Counted from the first letter of the stretch, positions 43,397-55,620 are shown. The stretch: 64,000 nt of DNA from Orthosia cruda (GCA_964057195.1 OZ059826.1:7812001-7876000), one strand, 5' to 3'. Notes: generated by a model not told the origin, from the sequence alone. Translations and numbers: made by a program.

Positions 43397-45182
43397 CAGC
43401 TCCGGATCTACGATTTTATTGAACCGGGGCAAAACCTTAATAGTGGCGCCCCCTCCGTTCAGTGTTTGAGAAAAACTGTTAAAACTGCCAATGAGTAGCA
43501 TTTTTGTGACCATTTGTTTAAATATTAGGTCCTAACCTACGAAATTTGCGTTCTGTCTTTCTGGCCACTTTGATCTCAAATAGCTATTTACTCATGCTTT
43601 TGTGTTTGGAAAACCGTAATTCATTTGTTTTTTCCTCTTTTGGTTTTTCTTTGCGTTAGTCAGTTTACAAAATGGAAAACTTGTAGTATCGCTTTATTTA
43701 CGAGTACGAGTTCCATCGTGGCACCAGTGCTGCAGAAACGGTTCGAAGAATTAATTATGTGTATGGCGACGGTGTCGCAAAAAAAAACATAGTGCGCTTT
43801 TGGTTCCAACGTTTAAGTTCTGGCAATTTCGACCTGCAGAAGCCCCGTGGTAAAGTAAAGAAAAGATAATGAAGAATTGAAGGCTATTGTGAAAGCGGAT
43901 CCATCGCAAACCAAGTCCGAGTAAGCTGCAGGCTGCGGTGTTAGTGATAAAACTGTTTTAATCCACTTGAAGCAAATTGGGAAGGTGAAAAAGCTTGAAA
44001 GGTGCATACCTCATGAATTTAGTGCAGCAAACATTGAGGTAATAATGTACTAATGGCAGCAAACCAACAAACGCGCGTCGATTGCTGCGTTACAATACTC
44101 AACCGGCACAATAATGAAGGGATTTTAAATCGAATCATTACCTGTGATGAAAAGTGGATCCTGTACAATAATCGGAAACGCTCGTCACAATGGTTGAACC
44201 CTGGCGAACCAGCCAAATCCTGCCGCAAGCGAAAATTGACAAAAAAAACTACTTGTGAGCGTTTGGTGGACTAGTGCCGGTGTCGTTCACTACAGCTTTC
44301 TTAAATCTGGCCAGACGATTTCGGTGGATGTCTATTGTCAGCTACTGCAAACCATGATGGAAAAGCTAGCTGCAAACAGCCGAGGCTGGTGAATCGCTCT
44401 AGGCTACTGCTGCTTCAGGACAACGCTAGACCACACACTGCACAACAGACGGCTACCAAATTAGAGGAGCTTCAATTGGAATATCTAAAACATCAACGTT
44501 AATCCCCGGACCTTGCTCCAACAGATTACCATATTTTTAGAAATTTGGGTAACTTCTTGCAAGGGATAAAATTCAACTCTGATGGGGCAGTCCAAAGCGC
44601 CTTTAAAGATTTTATTGATTCCCGTCCGAATGTTTTTTTTAGTAAAGGGATCAATGCCTATATATAAACCTATGGGACGACAAAAGTGCATAGATAGCAA
44701 TAGTACATTTGATTAAATAAATATATTATATAAAAATAAAACGTCTTTATGTTCCTCCCATACAAAACGCCAATTTCATATGTAATGACCTCATAGTAAT
44801 CCTTTAATAAATTTAAACTTTTTATTATCTAATAACTTTCATTAGTGACATAAAACAGAAACAGAAAAAATATATAACCAGGAAAGACTATAACTTGACA
44901 AGGTGTGCTTTCTTTTCTGCGAAGGAATCTATTAGCTCCTCAAAGTCCGTCGCATATGCAGTTTTGTTTTCAAAGGCTAAAAAGTTAGCTTTAAGCTAGA
45001 AAAGTATGTTTTTCAAAAATATTATATTATGATTCGATTACTTGATAAAAACCTATGAGATTGTAGGAAAAGAGGCTTCATTTGTTCGATATTTCGAATT
45101 CTTGTCTCAAGGATTTGGCGCCCCCATGAAACTGCCGCCTGGGGCAAGTGCCCCGGTTTGCTCCCCCTTAGATCCGGGGCTG
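43397..45182. mobile_element. hAT-type non-autonomous element, copy 2, interrupted by a mariner
   Basis: Ends CAGCTCCGGATCTA and TAGATCCGGGGCTG (one mismatch in the inverted repeat). CCCGTGTA is duplicated at 43389-43396 and 45183-45190. Removing the mariner leaves about 520 bp that matches copy 1 on both sides (8785-8932 and 12683-12986). No transposase. Confidence 0.88.
43526..44793 (+). pseudogene. Decayed mariner (Tc1/mariner superfamily) transposon
   Basis: Inverted ends match imperfectly: left 'ttaggtcctaacctacgaaa', right complement containing GGTCATTACATATGAAATTG. A plus-strand transposase can be followed through stops and frameshifts: RFIYEYEFHRGTSAAETVR near the start, then RIITCDEKWILYNN, LLLLQDNARPHTA and SPDLAPTDYHIF, the regions around the DD34D catalytic residues. 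It cannot produce a functional enzyme. It is inserted at TA in hAT copy 2; the uninterrupted sequence is visible at about 8880-8925. Confidence 0.88.
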
Positions 45183-45720
45183 CCCGTGTATGGCACCCTT
45201 GTTCCCCCTGTGACGGGCCAGGGTCAATGGCACCACCACCTAGCATTTTGCGGCCGCAGGAGATAGGGAGAGCGGCTAACGCTATACCGACACTCGAACT
45301 CCCCTGCGGCCCCACAGATTTTTACCAAGCGGCACCGCAACCAACTAGTTGCCCACTACGTCGTTGGCTTAATCGGCAAAAGCCCTGACGAGCGGCCCCT
45401 CCTCGGGTTCCACTTCGCTTCACCGTGGGTGACCAAGCCACGGTTACTGAGCCCCCCCGCCTCGACAATGCCGGAACCCACCAGGGGAAATCTTAAGTAC
45501 CTAAGATTTTATTAATTTTAACTTTTAAAAGCTTCTTTCACATGAAGCCACCGAAACACAAATTGTTTAAAAAAAATCTAACAAAGCGCTAAACTTGAAA
45601 CAGACTCAGAATAGCTTCATTTTACAATGAATCTGAGAAGCTTCAATGTAGTCCGTTGAAACGCTTCTTGGGTACAAATCGATGTCCTCTGCTTAATAAT
45701 CATAGTATTTTATTAACAGA

Positions 45721-45886
45721 GTTAAAACCATTCCACACAGATCTTCTGGTGATGTTAACAACGTTTTACGCTGAATTACACTGTATGCATCCAGAATATA
45801 ATCCATTGCCATATAACGATGGTCTAGTTCTTCGTAAAAACTATCGTGACATTCTAACATTGCTCTCTGCATCTCCTATGGTAATG
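45721..45886 (+). other. Possible orphan coding exon
   Basis: A good acceptor (tttattaacag) and a GT donor after CCTATG bound an open frame that reads LKPFHTDLLVMLTTFYAELH and on to RDILTLLSASPM. Composition looks protein-like. No flanking exons were found and I do not recognise the protein. It could be part of an unseen gene, a pseudo-exon, or a captured fragment. Confidence 0.3.
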
Positions 45887-46439
45887 TAAGTTCAGCATCT
45901 CGGGTCTTTTCTCCAGGCATACGTTTGTTTTCGAAATCTCCTTCCTCTTTTTTCTTCATTCGGAATGACTAAGTCCGCATATGTTTTTTTGCGTAGCATA
46001 TAGACTTTTCCAATTGTCACCAGGGACATTTCGCGCTCGATTTTACGTGTGGTATGTTATCAGACCAAGCGCAACATAACACTTAGTAGGTACATTTCGT
46101 GTCGAGCATAAAAAGTCGAGATTTTAACTATGCGATGATATGTGTATGCGAGTGTTGGTGAAAGCCTTTTTATGCGAGACATGAACGATTCTTTTTCCAC
46201 TACCTGATGAGCTTACTTAATTAAATGCAATTAAGTCCCAACAACAATTTATTAGGGGTGGTGGAAAAAGCGCTTAATTTGTATTGTATTGACATTATCT
46301 GTATTTTAATTTAATTGACATAATCTGCGTTTCGATTTGATTTGACATTTTCTATATTTCAATTTATGTAATTGAAAATTACTGTGGGCCTAATCTGTGG
46401 GCATACAGATTACAGACTAAATCATGTATTAAAAAAAAA

Positions 46440-47660
46440 CCTCGCAGAATAAGTCAAAAGGTACATGGCAAATAGTCAATAGACCAAAAAATTACTCTCC
46501 TAAAGAACAAATAATGACCATTAATAATTGTGACCTGACCTTTTCAAAACCTATTGACATTGCAAATGCATTAAATAATTATTTTATAGATGAAATCGAC
46601 AGCAAATTGGACAATGTAACATGGCAATCAATGTTTATGCAAGCTTTTCTAACAACCGACATTGTTTCGGCTATAAGATCACTTAAAATACAAGTACTGT
46701 AGGATTTGACGGTATGTCGACAAAGGTGAAAAAATTTGTAAATGAACTTAAAGCACCCGTATTAGAGCATATTATGAAACTTGGCTTGTTGATGGAATTT
46801 ATCCTGAAGACTTGAAGAAAGTTATTAATAAACCACTTCATAAAAAAGATAACAAACATGATATGAAGAACTATAGGCCAATAGCAATAAATACTATATT
46901 TATTAAATTATAAATATGACTTATTGTGCAAGGAACAAAATAGCTTTAGAAAGAATACCTCGACCAACATGGCTATTTTTGCGTTTTTTTGCGTGGCTAT
47001 ATGTTAGCAGTAGACCAAAAAGATCCTATTTGTGCTATTTACACATATATGATCAAAGCCTTCGATTATGTAAAGCACGAGATGTCTTATTAAACAAACT
47101 TTGATGCTAAGGTATCAGAGAAAAAAATTAAAACTTCTCGAATCATATCTCTCCAACAGAATGCAATGTACAGAGATTGCAAGAATATGCGAAAAAACAA
47201 AATTTGAAAAGAGTTTTTATCTCATTCTAGATTAAAAAAGTTTGGTGTCCCACAGGGTAGCGTCCTTGGGCCACCTCTTTTGTGATCTATATAAATGATC
47301 TGCCAAATGTGACTCAACATCAAATGGTGATGTTTACAGACGACAGTTCTGCAATAGTGAAATGTATTGGTCGCAATATTTATCAAGATGACATAAATAA
47401 TACATTATCGGACATAATTGATTGGCTTAACAAAAATAATCTAGTTATGAACTTAAAGAAAACTTAAATAGGTAATGCATTTTCACCAAAGAACTGAAGT
47501 AAATATCAGACATAGCAGAAGTTAAAGAAGTAAAGTTCTTAGGTTTATTCCTTGATAACTAGCTTAACTGGCAGGCCCACATAGATAACCTAAGTAAGAA
47601 AATAAATAAATCAGCATACGCACTGTTCCAAATTGCGAAAAAAATAATACGGTTTCACTA
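46440..47660 (+). pseudogene. Decayed CR1/jockey-like LINE reverse transcriptase
   Basis: Plus-strand blocks in several frames: IVSAIRSLK then GFDGMSTKV, DMKNYRPIAI, FGVPQGSVLGPPLF, INDLPNV, FTDDSSAIV (degenerate catalytic box) and VKFLGLFLDN. Order and spacing fit a LINE RT domain. Many stops and frameshifts show a long-dead copy. The C-terminus is missing. Confidence 0.8.
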
Positions 47661-49252
47661 CTAGTAGCATATAGGGCGAACGGAACGTGGACGCGACACT
47701 ATTGGTCAGTTGATCCTTGTGTCAACTGACCAACCAATCGCGCACTCGGAACGATGCTAAACGTCCCCCGCCTCCCGCTTGGTAACCAAAGAAACATAAA
47801 AAACTAATTATGCGCATCTAACGACTCTTGCCAAGTTATGTGCCGACCACTATACCTTACCTACTGTAAGTGAACATATGCGTCGGACGGGTTGGGAATG
47901 AGACGAAATACGGCTTGAGACGAGTTGGTAAACTGGGCCGTAGAAGGAATATAAGAACGAAGCGGGAATAAAATAATTAAAATTATATTTTGGGAGTTGT
48001 CAGCACAACCGTTTTGCAATACCTAGAATGCGAATGTAACATGTTCTAATCAAAGGTTTTTGAAGTGTCTGGCTGCAATTATATAAGCTTCGCTGAGTTC
48101 ATTACTACAATAAAATTCCCAGTTCCACAAAAAGAGATATATTATGCAACGCTTGTAAAATATTTTGCAAAATATGAAGCATTATATCGAGTTAGGTACT
48201 TATTAAAATCGTACAAAACATGGTGGATCATGTTTTGTACGATTTTAATAAGTACCTGATTTTATTTTAATAAGTACTTCTATAATAAGTAATTGATTAA
48301 GATTTTAACGACGTAAATATGTAAGCTAGTACAAAAAAAAAAATCGTCAGTGGTCATGTAAGAGATAGAGATTTCTGTTTAGTTTTATTTCTAAAACGTC
48401 TTTTGGAATTCATTAGCTTTCTTAATAATCTTCTGGGCTAGCCAGTCTGCTGATCCGCTCGTAAACACCCTTTCCATCAGAAAAATAAGGTTCAGAGCAT
48501 AAAAGATAAAAAAAATCAGAGGAAATTATTAAGACGGCCCCAAATAGCTCTTTGCATCATACAACGAAGTTAAGCTGCTGCTTGGTGGTGACTTTAATAA
48601 ATTATGTCTAGACCAATGATATTCAAATAAACAGATATGTTATGAGCGTGCGCATTGTGAAGACTCGAATAGGTCACAATTGTGACATTTTAGTCTTTAG
48701 TTTATGTCACGCATGGCGAAGAGCGATAGGCTTTGTTGAAACAAAAACAAAATAAGAAAATGCCATCGTGTGTATTTGTAATTTATTTATTAAATTAAAA
48801 AAAAAATCACATCAGATGAATGAAAAGTGTGTATGTGTGCTGCTGCTGCTGCGCGGAACACTTTTTTCAATTGTTTTGTGAGTGTATAACGTATCTGTTT
48901 ATTTGAATATCATTGGTCTAGACTTTTATTAACATAATATGTGTCATGACTCGAGATTGGCTGAAGAATCATGGTTGGTTTTTCAGATCATGAAACTATA
49001 AAACTGTGCCTACTACCACATTGCGTGGTTAGGTAGTTTTCCTATACGGTATACCAGAGTAACACAATGATATTTATGCTCTTATGCTTTTCGTTATTTA
49101 CAAACATGCCTTGATGTAACAATTTATATTGTTACTTAGGAAAGGCATAAAAGTGGAAGCAATATTTTGTAAATACGTTTCCGTGAAAAATCACATGATT
49201 CAAGTTCCTTTGCAAAAGTCTTAGATGCAAGTGGTCGCGTTTAGAACATAGA
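47661..49252. other. Intergenic with small inverted repeats, no gene
   Basis: A 12-bp perfect hairpin lies at about 47703-47734 (TTGGTCAGTTGA and its complement) and a 29-bp one at 48194-48257. No coding evidence. The 5' flank of the secreted-protein gene begins near the end. Confidence 0.4.
48194..48257. repeat. Perfect 29-bp hairpin with 6-base loop
   Basis: Arms 48194-48222 and 48229-48257 are exact complements around GTGGAT. Part of one arm (TTTTAATAAGTAC) is repeated once more just downstream at about 48266-48278. Confidence 0.88.
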
Positions 49253-52200
49253 ATGATTTCGAAAAAGTATTTTTCAGTCAAAGTGATTTTCATATTGTTA
49301 TTCGTCACATTAGTTTACAGCACTAAAAGTTCTGATGAATATGGTAGCGATGGTAATAACCACAATAAGCCAGAAATTGCTCGGCAAGGGAAAACGAAAA
49401 AAGCTCTAATGGGTAAGTACCTAACAGAAAATATTTCGTGCTGTGTCCCTCAGTATATATATATATAACATCATTGGCTGTGTCTGTGACTCTGTCTGCC
49501 ACACATAGCTTATGCAGCCGTTATGTATTGCGTATCCGAGTCAGATTCTATTAGTAAGTTTGGGCATAGTATGTGCTATGACGTAACGTAACAATTGTCT
49601 TTTTACCCGGCTGCAAGGATTGGGTTATGTATTTCGCGCGTATCTTGTATGTATGTTTGTATGTATGCTTTATTACCTTGTATCTTTCAAACCACTAGAC
49701 GGATTTTTATAATTAAGACATCGCTAGATAGGTTTTGGCTGCCCAAATGTTCTTAGATAAGTGCAGTTAAAAAAAAGGAACATGGCGGCTTTTGGGTGCC
49801 ATATTGTGGTGGTTGCATTTTTTGTCTTCTAAGCCAGGGTATCAATACGAAGGGTTATTAGAGGTGATTACAATAGCTATTTATGCAACTGTTACGTTAT
49901 GGACGGTCTTTTAATACGAGTGCCATTTTTCGTTACAAGCGTAGCGCGTACCGAAATAGGTGGGCACGAGTTATTAAAAGACCAATAACGTACAGTTGCA
50001 TACAAGATTTTATCTACGAAGGAAGGAATAAAACACAGATATAGACAAATAAGTATTTCAGGAAGTGTGTTTTAAGTATTTCATTTCTCATATACATGTC
50101 TTGATTTTTCTGGTAGTAAATTATTTGTAGCCGCAACTGCTCTATTTGTTATATCTGGTGTTAATTTGGAATAAAATTTCACACAGAAATTTTTGCCCGC
50201 GTCCACTTTTTATTTTATTTTTTTATTTAGTCTTTATTAGGTATAAGGCAAAAATCTTGTAGCCGCAACAGCCAAATAGTATACGATACTTTAGTTCTAA
50301 CCTTGTTCCATTTTTAAAAACATCATTTACATTGTCTCGATTTCGAAGTAATTTTATAGGTACCTGGCTGTATGTTCAGAATGTCTTTGCTTGTGTTTTA
50401 GAATTTATGACAATTCGCATAATGCAACCCGATGTCGTTATGGGTATCATAATGCAACCGCTGTCAATTTTATAATTCGAATATAACGAAACCGAAGTAG
50501 ATAATAGTACATTATGATACAAGTGTGTAATGTTGGTGATTACCGCTGAGGCGCCATAAGTGAGCCGAGGACGGTAATCATTAATACACACGTGTATCAT
50601 ACGACGTTTTTCAACACACTTGTAAAGAAAATAATACAAAAAATCATTTTCAACCGTGAAAACGAGTTGTGAAGTTTTTCGCAAAGGCGGGACGAATTAC
50701 TCAGTTTTAATATGCAATGGACTAAAAGAATGAGGTTTTTTATTGGCTTTTCGCGGATAGCCTTTTAGCCACGTACAAAATGGGGAATTTCAAGTTTTCT
50801 TTATTGCAGAGAACAACAAAAGTTATATTTGAGTGAAAGTTTTATTTATTAAACACGTACAAGTTGATATTATCTATTTAAATACGAAGTTGCATGCAAT
50901 GAGCAAGGAATAGGTACATTCATTTTCATTTTTTAGTGAAAGTTTCATTTGTTAAAAACGTACAAGTTTAAATTATATATTTAAATACGAAGTTGCATGA
51001 AATGTGTTGCATTTGTACTATTGAGCACGATCTTTTATGTATCGAAACTTTTTTAAGAACAAAGCAACACAACCAATAAATTAAAAAAAAACTCTATAAC
51101 TCACTTGTGAATAATAGCAATGAAAAAGTCACAGTTTGATTACAGGTGTCATTATGTGCCTAATTGCGGTGAAATTATAGCCACTTTATGAGCAAGTGTG
51201 TTGAAAAAAAAGTTAATCAAATCAAAAAACCCAACTGCAAAGATGTAAATATGAGGAAAATCATGCTGTGCAGTCGGAGGATATTTATGTGTCCTCCGAC
51301 TGCAAAGCATGATTTTCTTCTTAAAATTCTAGTCCCTCTACTCATCTTACTAACGAATATTTTAAATAACGTAATTTGGTTCTGTTTAACGTTTTTTAAC
51401 CGACCCTTTTGAATTTTTTAGCGCAGAAAACAGCAATAGGGACGTTCTCGAATGTGATCAATCAGATACAGAACTTGCCGACTATGGAACTCGGCAGAAA
51501 ATTCCGGACTCCTTGTAAGACTGGCAATCGATGTGGAAAGGTATACCTATTATATCATCTTATTATACTGCTATTTCTTAAAATGCTTCTCATTTCTATT
51601 CGGTTGCTAAGATTCTTAGTGAAGCCTTTACGTGACCTCTGGCTCCTTATTTAAATATTCCATCCTTAAATGAGTATATTCTACCGAGATCGGAAGTGTC
51701 ATATATTCTAATACAAGACATGGGGTTTCCGTGTTCCATATTAAGTGCACCTACATCAAAATCCATTCTGCCGTTCCTTCGGCCTACCTATTACCTATAC
51801 ACCTTAAGTTTTCACTGGACACACAAGGACACTGTGGACAACAACTTCTATGTTTGTCAATCCCTTAAACAAGTTCGTCAAAGGTCTCTCAGTTTTCGGG
51901 CTCTGTCTGACTGTCTACGATCTTTAAGAGCTCGAAGGTTGCACGACAGATCTTCTAAGATATATGTTTTTAAACAAGGTATCAGTATAAGAAGTAGGTA
52001 CTTTAATATTCAGTATGTTACGAGACGGGATTTTAATCTCGATAAACAATAGAACTGACGAACTGAACTTATTCCCCCAGGTGATAAAAAGGCTGATGGT
52101 ACCGAAACTGGCGCAGTTGGAGAACACTATAATGGGTATCATGAAGGACCTGGCGAAGATGCCACCAGGCTCTCGTCTGCCCGATAAGTTTACGAAGACG

Positions 52201-53090
52201 GAGCCTATCAAATTGATGTTGGATCAGAATTATAAGTGAGCGAGTTTTTGGTTTACCACGTCGCCATTGTTTTTGATAGTAAGGCTGTTTGTTCACGACG
52301 CGACACACGACACGACAAAATGTGTCACGATTCAGAGCTCCATATATTGTTCATTGCACGACATCGCACCACACGCGGCTGTCGTCGATGCCGCTATGTC
52401 GTCACGATTATTTTGCGGTGACAATTTAGCGGCTGTACAAAACAAGTATGAGCTTGTTGACGACACGACACACCGCATCGCACGGCTCGCACGTGGTTTG
52501 TCACTCACGCACCTATAAAACAATACAAGTGCCCTGCAGTGTCGTTGCAGAATCATGTCTAGTGAACAAACGAACGGACGACAGACCGTCTGCAGTGTGT
52601 CGCGTGTTAAAAATCGTGACCGAAAATAGTGTAGTGTGGTGCCTCGTGAACAAACGACCTGAAGGTGTTATATCTGGTTTGAAAAAGTGACTCATTTATA
52701 GATGGTAGTACAGAGAATGAAGGACTTTATTTAATTCATAGAATTATTTCAACGTTTCATGTGTGTTATGACGCCTGTATTAATTGCGAATCGTTCCCTG
52801 TAGAACACCAACGTTTCATCAGTTTTGGCGTTTCGCTTTTATTTGTGTTATATTTCTACATGCGAATACATTATTGTATTTAAATCAGTCACTCATCAGC
52901 AACTCTTCACGTTTTCAGGGAGGAAGTATGCATGGACAAACTCGAGTCATGTCTAAAGGAAGACAAACGTCGGAAGCGGATCCTGAAGAAGCTGTTCTTC
53001 AAGAAGTATAATTCTCTACGGCAGGACCTGATCGGATACGGCGGTAGAAGACTTTGGGGCGGGGAGGGCAATCTATTCTATAGGAGATAA
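49253..53090 (+). CDS. Secreted four-cysteine protein of unknown function
   Basis: Exons are 49253-49412, 51422-51540, 52081-52235 and 52919-53090, all GT-AG with phases 1, 0 and 2 that join to 201 residues. Residues 1-23 are a clear signal peptide (basic start, then VIFILLFVTLVYS). The mature chain has exactly four cysteines, C85 and C91 (TPCKTGNRCGK) and C149 and C156 (VCMDKLESCLKED), which could form two disulfides. A strongly basic KEDKRRKRILKK segment follows and could be a proprotein-processing or heparin-like binding site. The end is GYGGRRLWGG then NLFYRR. I do not recognise a family; a hormone, a cuticle-unrelated secreted factor or a gland protein are all possible. Intron 1 holds a dispersed repeat and intron 3 a MITE. 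Confidence 0.8.
50501..51207 (+). repeat. 0.7-kb dispersed repeat, copy A
   Basis: Homologous through most of its length to 54151-54819. Text TTTTTCAACACACTTGT (about 50608) and its inverse ACAAGTGTGTTGAAAA-like end (51192-51207) form an inverted pair. The first 100 bases fold on themselves (ATGATACAAGTGTGTAAT against ATACACACGTGTATCAT). In intron 1 of the secreted-protein gene. Likely a MITE of unassigned family. Confidence 0.75.
51256..51317. repeat. 26-bp hairpin with one mismatch
   Basis: Arms 51256-51281 and 51292-51317 around a 10-base loop, containing GTCGGAGGA and TCCTCCGAC. Related text occurs at 63860-63930 and, reversed, at about 53280-53330. Confidence 0.85.
52283..52661. mobile_element. 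MITE with GTTTGTTCACGA inverted ends
   Basis: The left end GGCTGTTTGTTCACGACG and the right end CGTGAACAAACGACC are inverted. The interior is rich in CGACAC and GTGTCG motifs. No ORF. In intron 3 of the secreted-protein gene. Confidence 0.65.
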
Positions 53091-53939
53091 ATGTTTTGTA
53101 ATATATTATGGCTAGTTATAATGAATTTGAGGTTTTATTTCGACAAGTCGATATTAGAATATTGACACCCCCTATCGTTGGATCTATTGAATTTTGCTAG
53201 AGTACTGAAGAGTACATATAGGTACTTATTCTAGAGTATATATTCGCGAGCTGGCTGACCAAAACCAGATGTATTCTCCGATGCACAGCATGATTTTATT
53301 CATGTTTACGTCTTTTTAGTTCGCTTCTTAACCCAGTAATTACTTAAACTTTTTTATCTCGTATCACAGTTTTTTTTTAGTATTGTTACCTGAATGCATA
53401 ATTACAGTAAACATGGAAATACCAAAAAATACTGAGTTTTTTGGAAAGCTCGACAAATGCGGATCGTTTTAAAGATCAGTAGTAATAAGCAGGTAGGTTA
53501 ACGCTCATTTATCTACCACTTTATCGATTATATCCAATTTTAAATTAAATAAGCCTTTTTCATAGTATCTAATAACTGTGTTACTATGAAAAACGTAAAA
53601 CAACAATTAACAAAAAGTATGCTAAGTAACAAAAGTGCAAATGGATTTTACATTTTTGGCTAGTGAAGTTTGTATTTATTTGCAAAGCGAACATCGAAGC
53701 TGCGACTGACACCACTCTATTATCATCCCACTTGCAAACCAAAATATGCTCTGGTTGGCTAGACTTGTACTTGAATGTGCCTCTTTTTGTATTATTGAAT
53801 TCTTTATTGGAAGTTAAGACGAATCGATTGACGTAAGAATTATCAAAATTGGCCAACGCGTTTGGTTTCTACAACGCCACATAGGAACAAACATACATAG
53901 ACTGATATACACATTACTTTCCTTCGGCAGTCGGGTAAA
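53091..53939. other. Downstream flank of the secreted-protein gene
   Basis: No canonical AATAAA close to the stop. Around 53280-53340 a reverse fragment of the family at 63841-63930 ('gcacagcatgattttattca'). No further gene. Confidence 0.35.
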
Positions 53940-54115
53940 AATAAATACAATCAGTTCACCAGCACCACATAGGCCTGGAGCGGACTAGTGAATGTCACAA
54001 ATAGATTAAATTTGAATTTGAAGGTCGACTGGTCGAAAATGCCTAAGGCATTAAGTCCGCCTTTGTATTTGTGCATAAAGTTTAATCAATAAATAAATAC
54101 TGCTTTTCTTAGAAT
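53940..54115 (+). repeat. Jockey-like LINE 3' tail
   Basis: 'aaggcattaagtccgccttt' and 'gcataaagtttaatcaataa' are typical 3' ends of lepidopteran LINEs. Coding part absent. Confidence 0.6.
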
Positions 54116-54150
54116 GTTTTGCTTTGTCGTTTTGAGAGTACCTAGTGGTT

Positions 54151-54819
54151 ATAATAGTACTTTATGATACAAGTGTGTAATGTTGGTGATTACCGCTGAG
54201 GCGCCATTGAGACCCGAGCTGTCAGGTGAGGGTCTTAAGAGAGCCTAGGACGGTAATTATCAATACACACGTGTATCATACGACGTTTTTCAACACACTT
54301 GTGAAGAAAATAATACAAAAAAATCATTATCAACAGTGAAAACGAGTTGTGAATTTTTTTTCGCAAGCGCGTGAAAAAATACTCAGTTTTCCTATGCGCG
54401 CGCGTCTAACAACGGCGATAGGCCATAGACTAAAAGAATGAGGTTTCTTTTTATTTGGCTTTTCGCGGATTTAGCCACGTATGAAATGGGGAATTTCAAG
54501 TTTTCTTTATTACAGAGAAAAACAAAACTTATATTTGAGTGAAAGTTTTATTTATTAAACACGAAAAAGTTGAAGTTATCTATTTAAATGCATGAAATGA
54601 GCAAGCAATAGGTACATTAATTTATTTGTACTTCAATAGTACAAATAAATTAACGACTTTTTTTGTATCGAAACTTTTTTAAGTACATACGTTTTATAAC
54701 ATAGACTATAACTCACTTGTGAATAATAGCAATGAAAATGTCACAGTTTGATTACAGGTGTCATTATGTGCCTAATTGCGGTGAAATTAGAGCCACTTTA
54801 TGAGCAAGTGTGTTGAAAA
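54151..54819 (+). repeat. 0.7-kb dispersed repeat, copy B
   Basis: Same order of blocks as copy A (50501-51207), with a short insertion near 54210-54240 and a 16-bp perfect hairpin at 54617-54653 not present in copy A. Confidence 0.78.
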
Positions 54820-55065
54820 CTAAATTACTTAAATTAAAGTGCTTGCCTGGGTTCAAAACTACGACCTACTCGTAAGTTGGAAGCGATCCGATAGCTACCA
54901 CTGGACCACCAATATGCAATCAGTTTAAGTTATATTAATGTAAGTAATTAATTCTGGTTCTAGGTGGGTCAGGATTTGGGAGGCCTAGCCCAGCAGTAGG
55001 ACAGTGTAAGCTAAAAAAAAAAAACTTAAGGTTCTTTTACTCGTAGATGACTTTTGCCTTCATTT
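54820..55065. other. Short repeat remnants, including a reversed tRNA-like piece
   Basis: 'ggttcaaaactacgacctac' and 'taccactggaccaccaat' look like the reverse of a degenerate tRNA-type head. 'aggcctagcccagcagtagg' is an RTE-like 3' end. Confidence 0.35.
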
Positions 55066-55620
55066 CTAAGTAAATTTCAGCAAAGCATGGTCAGTGCACT
55101 GGTATGGGAAGAGCCACTTCTGGTGGTGGGCATTAAAGTCCCCCAGTAACACTAATTGGGCGGAAGGGTACCGTAGCTGAGCCACTTCAGCCGCCTCACT
55201 CAGGTACTGTGTGAGCCTGGTTGCCTCTGGATCACCGCTATGCGATCGGTAGCCACAAGCAAAGATAATCTTATCCAGACCTGTGTCCACCAGGGCTCAT
55301 AGCACTGAGTAATTTGAGTCTTCAAGGTCACGGAGACGCCGATAGCAGATGTCGTCCCTGGCGTACATGCATACAACAGCGCGTGGCTTGAACATGTACT
55401 CCAGGGTAAACCCTGGGTAAGATAGGTACGCCACATCCGATCTGCGGCTCCGTAAGGAACAAACGTGCTGGTTTCTCAGTCTCAAGGTGGTGATGGACTG
55501 CGACAAGGTTCGAGTGCAGACCTTGGATGTTGCTGAGATGCACCTTATGTGAGAGTGAGTGCTGACGCTGTTCAGCTGTTTTTCTATTGTGCCTTGGCAT
55601 TATTGTTGTGAGTGAAAAGG
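55066..55620 (-). pseudogene. LINE ORF2 N-terminus: broken APE endonuclease
   Basis: Minus strand in several frames: SNIQGLHSNLVAVHHHLETE, LFLTEPQIG, LSYPGFTLEYMFKPRAVVC and LVLLGDFNAHHQKW, the last being the APE-type GDFNAH motif. Frameshifts separate them. The reverse transcriptase is absent. Jockey/I-type group. Confidence 0.75.

Larger units (their letters stand above)
43138..45488 (-). mobile_element. GC-rich retroelement with 14-bp target duplication, host of nested transposons
   Basis: AATCTTAAGTACCT lies directly outside both ends (43124-43137 and 45489-45502). On the minus strand the low-coordinate end is A-rich (AAAAAATAAATAAAAA), so this is the 3' end of a retroposed sequence. Element sequence proper is 43138-43396 plus 45191-45488; the middle is a hAT element holding a mariner. 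A related copy is at 36881-37215. A 5'-truncated LINE is more likely than a SINE. No ORF remains. Confidence 0.72.

Noticed and set aside
43138..45488. LTR retrotransposon or endogenous retrovirus
   Set aside because: No long terminal repeats, primer-binding site or pol motifs; a 14-bp duplication with an A-rich end fits a target-primed retroelement.
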